Part shown: positions 52,657-57,757 of the stretch, piece by piece | How positions within the stretch are numbered: position 1 is the stretch's first letter | How the letters are laid out: the number at the start of each line of letters is the position of its first letter | Assembly (NCBI GenBank): GCA_017534425.1 | Contig: JAFXWB010000052.1 | Span: 1-57,757, forward strand | Length of the DNA: 57,757 bases | Reading direction: 5' to 3' | DNA from: Bacilli bacterium | Lineage (GTDB): Bacteria > Bacillota_I > Bacilli_A > RFN20 > CAG-826 | Made by a program: the position numbers and the translations under genes | The notes under the pieces: generated by a model | What the model was told of the DNA's origin: nothing | The model's database searches: none | Seen by the model: only the letters and a program-made list of their open reading frames with translations

Positions 52657-53553
52657 ATGAAAAATAAAGAAAAGAAATCGATGGGTATTGCGAAAAGACG
52701 TCGTATTGTAAATACCGCTTCTTACGTTACCTTATCAGTTATTTGTATTGTTTGGGTCCTTCCATTCATCTTCCTACTTCTCCAGTCATTTAGAGTAGAA
52801 AGTTTCGGTCCAACAGGTTATATCTTCCCGAAGAAATGGGGTATTGATAATTATGCATACTTATTTGGCTACGATATGGCCACTAAATCGGCATCAGAGT
52901 CTAACTTCCTACAATGGTACATTAATACGTTTATAATCGCTTTATGTGCCGCTGCAGGACAAACTATTATGCAGATTATGATGGCATATGCCTTATCAAG
53001 ATTCCGTTTCAGACTTCGTAAGCCACTTATGAATGCAATGCTTATCTTAGGTATGTTCCCTGGTTTCTTAACTATGATCGTCTTATATCAAGTTCTTAAA
53101 TCAGTTGGAGTTACCGGTGATAACGCTGTTCCGGGCTTAATCATTGTCTCTATTGCCTCATCAGGTATGGGTTATTACATTGTAAAAGGTTTCTTAGACA
53201 CAATGCCTAAATCACTTGATGAAGCTGCAATGGTTGATGGTGCAACTAGATTCCAAGTCTTCTACAAGGTTATTCTCCCACTTTGTAAGCCAATTGTTAT
53301 TTATACAGTTCTTACATCATTCATGGGACCGTGGGGAGACTTCGTCTTCGCATCTACAATCGCCCTTGGTTCTCAACAAGGTATGAACGTTGCAGCAGGT
53401 CTTTATTCTTGGCTTGACGCAGCGCATATCACAGAATACTTTACAAGGTTCTGTGCTGGTGGTGTTCTTGTCGCCATTCCAGTTATGGTTCTATTCATGT
53501 TCTTACAAAAATACTACGTCGAAGGTGTTACCGGCGGCGCGGTTAAAGGATAA
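52657..53553 (+). CDS. Maltodextrin ABC transporter permease, MalG-like
   Basis: A 298-residue membrane protein with six predicted segments. EAA loop: [21 protein letters not shown]. Typical landmarks include [53 protein letters not shown] and [14 protein letters not shown]. The start at 52657 is preferred because the longer frame from 52606 would overlap the end of the malF gene without a ribosome binding site. AGGAGG lies 12 bases upstream. Forms the membrane channel with the preceding MalF-like protein. Confidence 0.92.
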   Translation: MKNKEKKSMGIAKRRRIVNTASYVTLSVICIVWVLPFIFLLLQSFRVESFGPTGYIFPKKWGIDNYAYLFGYDMATKSASESNFLQWYINTFIIALCAAAGQTIMQIMMAYALSRFRFRLRKPLMNAMLILGMFPGFLTMIVLYQVLKSVGVTGDNAVPGLIIVSIASSGMGYYIVKGFLDTMPKSLDEAAMVDGATRFQVFYKVILPLCKPIVIYTVLTSFMGPWGDFVFASTIALGSQQGMNVAAGLYSWLDAAHITEYFTRFCAGGVLVAIPVMVLFMFLQKYYVEGVTGGAVKG

Positions 53554-53570
53554 AAAAGGAGGCTTATATT

Positions 53571-54863
53571 ATGGCTCGTGTACAATTAGAAAATGTAAAG
53601 AAAATTTATTCAGGAAACGTTACTGCTGTTCATGATTTTAATCTTGATATTGCAGACAAAGAGTTTGTCGTTTTCGTCGGTCCTTCCGGATGTGGTAAAT
53701 CAACTACATTGAGAATGGTCGCTGGACTTGAAGACATTAGTGAAGGTATTTGTAAAATTGATGGTGAAGTCGTTAACGATTTACAATCAAAAGATCGTCA
53801 CATTTCAATGGTCTTCCAGAACTACGCTCTTTACCCACATTTAACAGTCTTTGAAAATATGGCCTTCCCACTCCGTCTTGATAAGAAGGAGCACGTTTAT
53901 CCTTGGAGCGAAGAAGAACTTCAAAAGATTAATAAGAAAATTGAAGCTTTAAAAGCAAAAGGCGGACAAGAAGACAAGATCGCTAAACTTGAAGCTTCAA
54001 AAGAAAAAGGTAAAGTTGTTAAAGGTTATTCCCAAGACGAAATTTTCCAAAAAGTTATTGATGCTGCTAGAGTTTTAGGTATTACCCAATACTTAACAAG
54101 AAAACCAAAAGCATTATCAGGTGGTCAACGTCAACGTGTCGCTATCGGACGTGCAATGGTTAAAGATTGTAAGGTCTTCTTAATGGACGAACCACTTTCT
54201 AACCTTGACGCTAAATTACGTAACCAAATGAGAGCAGAAATTATCTTACTCCGTAAGAGAATTAATACTACATTCATTTACGTTACACACGACCAAACAG
54301 AAGCTATGACTTTAGGTGACAGAATCGTTTGTATGAGAGATGGCTATATTATGCAAGTTGGTAGTCCAACCCAATTATTTGATATGCCAGATAACTTATT
54401 TGTCGCTCAATTTATTGGTGCTCCAATGATGAATACATTCCATACCAACTTGGTAGAAAAAGGTGGCAAATATCACGTTGAATTCTTTGGTGCCGAATTC
54501 CCAATTACAGGGGAGAAAGGTGAAATGTTAAAAGAAAAAGGTGTTCAAACACGCTAGATTCTTCTTGGTGTTAGACCAGAACACATTTCTCTTGCAAGTG
54601 AGAAATCAAAAGCATCTATTCCAGTAACTATTCAAGTTAACGAAATGATGGGTAGTGAATATCACTTACACGTTGTGACTAATGACGGCACAAAGATTAT
54701 TGTTAGAATTCCAACTATTAACTTAACCGATGCTGAAAGAGAAAGCTTGGTTGGTGGTAAAGTAATTAATATTACTTTCGAAGCAAAAGCAATGCACTTC
54801 TTTGATCCAAAGACAGAAGTTAATATTCTTGCTTCAGGTAATCCAGTTCCATCAGCTAAATAG
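53571..54863 (+). pseudogene. Maltodextrin ABC transporter ATPase (MalK/MsmK-like), interrupted by an in-frame TAG
   Basis: ATP-hydrolysing subunit of the transporter. The gene reads 430 codons in one frame from ATG 53571 to TAG 54861-54863, but codon 329 is TAG (54555-54557). Before it: Walker [11 protein letters not shown]-loop [21 protein letters not shown], signature [15 protein letters not shown], Walker [13 protein letters not shown], and the switch [13 protein letters not shown]. After it the frame resumes exactly with ILLGVRPEHISLA, the MalK regulatory (TOBE/MOI) domain. A ~46-residue charged insertion (about 107-152, [19 protein letters not shown]...) enlarges the helical subdomain. 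The 328-residue truncated product would keep all ATPase motifs. The cause may be mutation, strain variation or sequencing error; a stop from GAG, AAG or CAG needs one base change. RBS GGAGG 8 bases upstream. Confidence 0.85.
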
Positions 54864-54871
54864 GAGGGAAT

Positions 54872-55273
54872 ATGAAGAAAGAATTAACTCCTGAACAAAA
54901 AGTAAAGCAAAATAGAATCTATAAGATTGCTTATATTTCAATTGTTGGATTCTGTGGCGCAGCAGCTTTAACTCTTTTTGGTGTTGCTCAATACACAAAA
55001 GCAAAGCTTAATAGTGCTGACATTCAAGTCATGGCTGCTAAAAATGTTTTATCTACTTTAGGAGATGATGCTTTAGAAGATGAATCAAGTATTTATCACG
55101 ATAAAGCTCTTTACTTTAATGATCAATATGAACATTATAGTAAAATCTCTAACAAGCATTTAAAACAATATAATGCCTTATCAATTACCGCTTATTCTCT
55201 TTCCATTTTAACTCTCGTAAGCTTTGGTTTAGTCCTTAAACATAGTGATGCGAGAAAAGAAAAAGAAGATTAG
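54872..55273 (+). CDS. Small two-TM membrane protein, last gene of the starch operon
   Basis: A 133-residue protein of no family I recognise. A basic N-terminus (KKELTPEQKVKQNRIYK) leads into a first membrane helix (about 20-42, IAYISIVGFCGAAALTLFGV). An extracytoplasmic-looking loop of about 60 residues follows (SADIQVMAAKNVLSTLGDDALEDESS ... HYSKISNKHLKQYN) and then a second helix (about 103-123, LSITAYSLSILTLVSFGLVL) with a charged tail. GGAGG lies just before the ATG, 8 bases after the ATPase gene, and a strong terminator follows. Context suggests a role linked to the transporter, but none can be named. Confidence 0.72.
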   Translation: MKKELTPEQKVKQNRIYKIAYISIVGFCGAAALTLFGVAQYTKAKLNSADIQVMAAKNVLSTLGDDALEDESSIYHDKALYFNDQYEHYSKISNKHLKQYNALSITAYSLSILTLVSFGLVLKHSDARKEKED

Positions 55274-55283
55274 TAATTAACTA

Positions 55284-55330
55284 AAAAGCACCTAGATTTC
55301 GACCTAAAGTATCTTAGGTGCTTTTAATTT
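55284..55330 (+). terminator. Terminator at the end of the starch operon
   Basis: Long stem AAAAGCACCTAGAT (about 55284-55296) / ATCTTAGGTGCTTTT (55311-55325) with a 14-base loop, then AATTT. It marks the 3' end of the unit that begins near 40164. Confidence 0.87.
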
Positions 55331-55369
55331 ATTTAAAAGAATTACTTTTGTAATAATTTATATTTGCGC

Positions 55370-55375
55370 TAATAT
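55370..55375 (+). promoter_or_regulatory. -10 box of the 4-TM protein gene, leaderless position
   Basis: TAATAT (55370-55375) ends 9 bases before ATG 55384, the same spacing as at 14672 and 55928. No ribosome binding site is present. Overlapping TATAAA (55373) is an alternative reading. Confidence 0.45.
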
Positions 55376-55383
55376 AAAATAGT

Positions 55384-55863
55384 ATGAAAACAAAATCAAA
55401 GTACTTTCTTGGCTTAACAATTCTTACATCAGCATTATTTTTATTTTGTTGTTTCAGTATCATTTTTTATGTTTTAAGAATTGACACTGTTCCAGAATCT
55501 CAAAAGGTCGAAAACGGAATGGCTTTTGTTTTTCTTTTCCTTCATTTAATCATTGTTGCTTTTGCTATTTATATGTCTTTAAAAGCATATATTAAAAAGA
55601 GTCAATTACTAGTTGTTGTGATGACAAATGAACATGGTACGAAAAACCCAAAATCCTATCGAAATACCCTAATTTTCTCGATAATTTTTGGTATTTTTGG
55701 TCTTTGGTTTTTCTTAAATTCCTTTGGTATTTTACACGTTATGAAGTTCTTCTCATTGTGCTTAAATTTAGCATTAACAAATGTTGGACTTTTTATATTT
55801 TCTGTTACTTTGTACATGCATTTTTATGAACCGCCAGCCGTGGAAGAAACACCAAAAGAGTAA
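55384..55863 (+). CDS. Four-TM membrane protein of unknown function
   Basis: A 159-residue hydrophobic protein with four predicted membrane helices (about 8-30, 46-68, 94-115 and 119-145) and short loops. A charged cytoplasmic-type loop (NEHGTKNPKSYRN) lies between helices 2 and 3. I recognise no family or catalytic motif. It is transcribed alone: a strong terminator precedes it and a TAATAT -10 box lies 9 bases before its ATG, so the mRNA may be leaderless. It lies between the starch operon and glgB; no functional link can be shown. Confidence 0.7.
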   Translation: MKTKSKYFLGLTILTSALFLFCCFSIIFYVLRIDTVPESQKVENGMAFVFLFLHLIIVAFAIYMSLKAYIKKSQLLVVVMTNEHGTKNPKSYRNTLIFSIIFGIFGLWFFLNSFGILHVMKFFSLCLNLALTNVGLFIFSVTLYMHFYEPPAVEETPKE

Positions 55864-55924
55864 GCACTTACATATTAAAAGAGGGGTTTAATTATTAATA
55901 ATTACTCCCATTTTTATTTTATAG

Positions 55925-55933
55925 TGATAAAAT
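55925..55933 (+). promoter_or_regulatory. Extended -10 promoter of glgB, leaderless position
   Basis: TGATAAAAT (55925-55933) is an extended -10 whose last T is 9 bases before ATG 55942. No Shine-Dalgarno sequence is present. A 12-base near-palindrome GTAAGCACTTAC lies upstream at 55860-55871. Confidence 0.55.
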
Positions 55934-55941
55934 GTTTTTAT

Positions 55942-57757
55942 ATGGCATACGGATTACTTTTAGACTTCTTATACGGTCAAACAATTGACTCGTATAAATT
56001 TTTCGGCGCTCACTTTGAAAAGAAGGGCCGTGTAAAGGGTGTAACGTTTAGACTTTACGCACCTTGTGCAAGCGATGTTTCAGTTATTGGTCAGTGGAAC
56101 AACTGGGATGTAACAAAAGATAAACTTGCGAAGATTGATGATTGTGGTGTTTGGGAGATTTTTATCCCTCATTTAAATAACTACGAATCATACAAATTCC
56201 ATTTTAAAAATGCTTATGGTCAATATGCAGATAAGGCTGACCCATGTGCATTCTATAGCGAACTTAGACCAAATACATGTTCAAGACTTTTCGATTACCA
56301 AGGATTTAAATGGAATGATGAAGCTTGGATGACGACTAGAACTCGTAACTTTGACAAAGCAATGTCAATTTATGAAATGCACCTTGGCTCCTGGATTGGA
56401 CATGGTGAGAATGACAGATATTTCTCATATGAAGAAATTGCTGATAAATTAGTTCCTTACCTTAAAGGTATGGGCTTTACTCATGTCGAGTTTATGCCAT
56501 TAATTCAACACCCATTTGATGGTTCTTGGGGTTATCAAGCAACCGGATTCTACTCTGTAGATTCTAGATACGGAAATCCACATCAATTAATGAGTTTAGT
56601 TAATAAACTTCACCAAGCCGGTATCGGTGTCATATTAGATTTCGCTCCAGTTCATTTTGCAAGTGATTCCTGGGCATTAGCAAACTTTGATGGTGCTTAT
56701 TTATTTGAATCTAGCCCATCTAACGTATCTCCATGGGGTTCAAGTTACTTTGACTTAGGAAAAGATCCAGTTAGATCATTCCTTATGTCAGCGATGAACT
56801 ATTTCATTACTGAATACCATATTGATGGTATTAGAGTTGATGCTGTCTCAAATATGCTTTTCTATGAAGGCAATAAAGATAGAGGCCGTAATGAAGGCGC
56901 AATTGAATTCTTAAAAAGACTTAACTGCAAGATTCACGATAGACATTGCTCAGTTATGATGATTGCAGAAGATTCTTCTGATTTCCCAAGAGTTACTAAA
57001 CCAACAACTGAAGACGGAATTGGTTTTGACTATAAGTGGGACTTAGGTTGGATGAATGATACATTAAAGTATTACTCTAAAGACCCAATTTATAAGAAAT
57101 ACGAACATAATAAGCTAACATTCTCAATGGCTTATTACTTCAATGAAAACTTTATGCTTCCGTTCTCACACGACGAAGTCGTGCATGGTAAAGGAACCTT
57201 AATGAATAAGCTTTGGGGCGATTATGTCCAGAAGTTTATGCAATTTAGAAACTTACTTACCTATCAATATGCTCACCCAGGTAAGAAACTTAACTTTATG
57301 GGTAACGAACTTGGTACATTCGATGAATGGAACGAAATTAAATCATTAGCGTGGAACCTTAAAGCTTATCCAATGCACGATAGTTTAAGCAGAATGTTTA
57401 GAGATTTAAATGAAATTTATAAACATCACTCTGCAATGTATTTAAATGAATATAATCCAAATAACTTTAACTGGTTAATGGTCGATAATTCAGATCAAAG
57501 CGTATTCGCATTTGAAAGATTTAACGAAGATGAAAGATTGCTCTTTGTCTTCAATATGACTTCAAATTATTATGATTTCATAGAAATCCCAGTTACTGAA
57601 CCAGGATGGTATGAAGAAATATTTAATTCCGACAAAGATATTTATAGTGGCGCTAACCAATATAATGGAGCAGCATGTGAAACATCTCCAAATGGTCCAT
57701 ATGGTAGACCACATAAGATAACAATTAAACTTGCTTCATTTGGAGCATGTATATTCA
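55942..57757 (+). CDS. glgB: 1,4-alpha-glucan branching enzyme (GH13), 3' end cut by window
   Basis: Moves alpha-1,4 glucan segments to alpha-1,6 branch points in glycogen. The 605 visible residues run off the window end. An N-terminal CBM48-like domain (GVTFRLYAPCASDVSVIGQWNNWD, about 32-110) is followed by the barrel with YEMHLGSW, GSWGYQATGFYSVDSRYGNP, region I DFAPVHFASDS, region II GIRVDAVSNML (nucleophile Asp, about 298), region III MIAEDSS (Glu, about 343) and region IV SHDEVVHGKGT (about 409). Then come LNFMGNELGTFDEWN and a C-terminal beta domain. No signal peptide, so cytoplasmic. No glgA, glgC or glgP is in the window. There is no ribosome binding site before the ATG. Confidence 0.95.
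   Translation, partial: MAYGLLLDFLYGQTIDSYKFFGAHFEKKGRVKGVTFRLYAPCASDVSVIGQWNNWDVTKDKLAKIDDCGVWEIFIPHLNNYESYKFHFKNAYGQYADKADPCAFYSELRPNTCSRLFDYQGFKWNDEAWMTTRTRNFDKAMSIYEMHLGSWIGHGENDRYFSYEEIADKLVPYLKGMGFTHVEFMPLIQHPFDGSWGYQATGFYSVDSRYGNPHQLMSLVNKLHQAGIGVILDFAPVHFASDSWALANFDGAYLFESSPSNVSPWGSSYFDLGKDPVRSFLMSAMNYFITEYHIDGIRVDAVSNMLFYEGNKDRGRNEGAIEFLKRLNCKIHDRHCSVMMIAEDSSDFPRVTKPTTEDGIGFDYKWDLGWMNDTLKYYSKDPIYKKYEHNKLTFSMAYYFNENFMLPFSHDEVVHGKGTLMNKLWGDYVQKFMQFRNLLTYQYAHPGKKLNFMGNELGTFDEWNEIKSLAWNLKAYPMHDSLSRMFRDLNEIYKHHSAMYLNEYNPNNFNWLMVDNSDQSVFAFERFNEDERLLFVFNMTSNYYDFIEIPVTEPGWYEEIFNSDKDIYSGANQYNGAACETSPNGPYGRPHKITIKLASFGACIF

Noticed and set aside
53571..54863. TAG recoded as an amino acid across this genome
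   Set aside because: TAG ends several intact genes in the window (dnaI, pheS, ftsA, the maltodextrin-binding protein, the true end of this same ATPase gene), so only a local event is supported.
54645..54863. Separate 72-residue gene downstream of the ATPase
   Set aside because: It is the same frame as the ATPase gene and encodes its regulatory domain; the preceding codons ILLGVRPEHI belong to the same domain, so it is the 3' part of one gene.
55860..55871. cre site upstream of glgB
   Set aside because: The palindrome GTAAGCACTTAC lacks the central CG and partly overlaps the end of the preceding gene; kept only as a weak possibility.

Overview
This 57.8 kb window comes from a low-G+C member of the Bacillota. 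It carries the Gram-positive primosome genes dnaB and dnaI, three T-box leaders (thrS, pheS, ileS), AGGAGG ribosome binding sites, MutS2, RNase HIII, and a dUTPase-to-ileS gene set typical of Bacilli. UGA is a normal stop, so this is not a Mycoplasma/Spiroplasma code. The cell-division block is rsmH-ftsA-ftsZ with no peptidoglycan genes. Secreted proteins are mostly lipoproteins and no LPXTG or S-layer anchors were seen. Together this suggests an uncultured, probably gut-living, Bacilli lineage close to Mollicutes/Erysipelotrichia (RF39-like). That placement is inference.

Layout. 1-1.3 kb: 5' part of thrS and its T-box (minus). 1.4-3.7 kb: a DnaA-box cluster and dnaB-dnaI (plus). 3.7-12.9 kb: a minus-strand operon ackA-nrnA-dnaE-polA-mutM/coaE, ending in a MutM-CoaE fusion. 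13.0-16.0 kb: dimeric dUTPase, a RelB/YafQ toxin-antitoxin pair, a DUF523 protein, a YgjP-type metalloprotease and a SpoU rRNA methyltransferase. 16.2-20.2 kb: two surface lipoproteins built from the same unrecognised ~100-residue repeat, placed between the methyltransferase and pheST. 20.2-25.3 kb: T-box, pheS, pheT, yceD, rsmH. 25.4-32.3 kb: ftsA, ftsZ, T-box, ileS, lspA, rluD-like. 32.2-34.4 kb: rnhC and a composite RhuM-type accessory gene (minus). 34.6-38.7 kb: mutS2-uvrC.

38.8-57.8 kb is a starch/alpha-glucan locus. A membrane-anchored surface protein is followed by a LacI-type operator and a likely single operon: Ig/carbohydrate-binding lipoprotein, GH13 alpha-amylase lipoprotein, Ig/CBM-like lipoprotein, type I pullulanase, small lipoprotein, maltodextrin-binding lipoprotein, two permeases, ATPase and a small membrane protein. 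Then come a 4-TM protein and a glycogen-branching enzyme cut by the window end. The inferred logic: polysaccharide is bound and cut at the cell surface, maltodextrins are imported by the ABC transporter, and GlgB acts on glucan inside the cell. The ATPase gene is interrupted by an in-frame TAG.

The most notable signals are: the lipoprotein repeat module; the lost stop codon that runs a lipoprotein frame through its own terminator into the pheS T-box; the interrupted and enlarged MalK-type ATPase; a set of six genes whose -10 box lies 7-9 bases from the start codon with no ribosome binding site (leaderless candidates); the MutM-CoaE fusion; an FtsA without a visible membrane-targeting helix; and the RhuM-RhuM-HxR composite protein.
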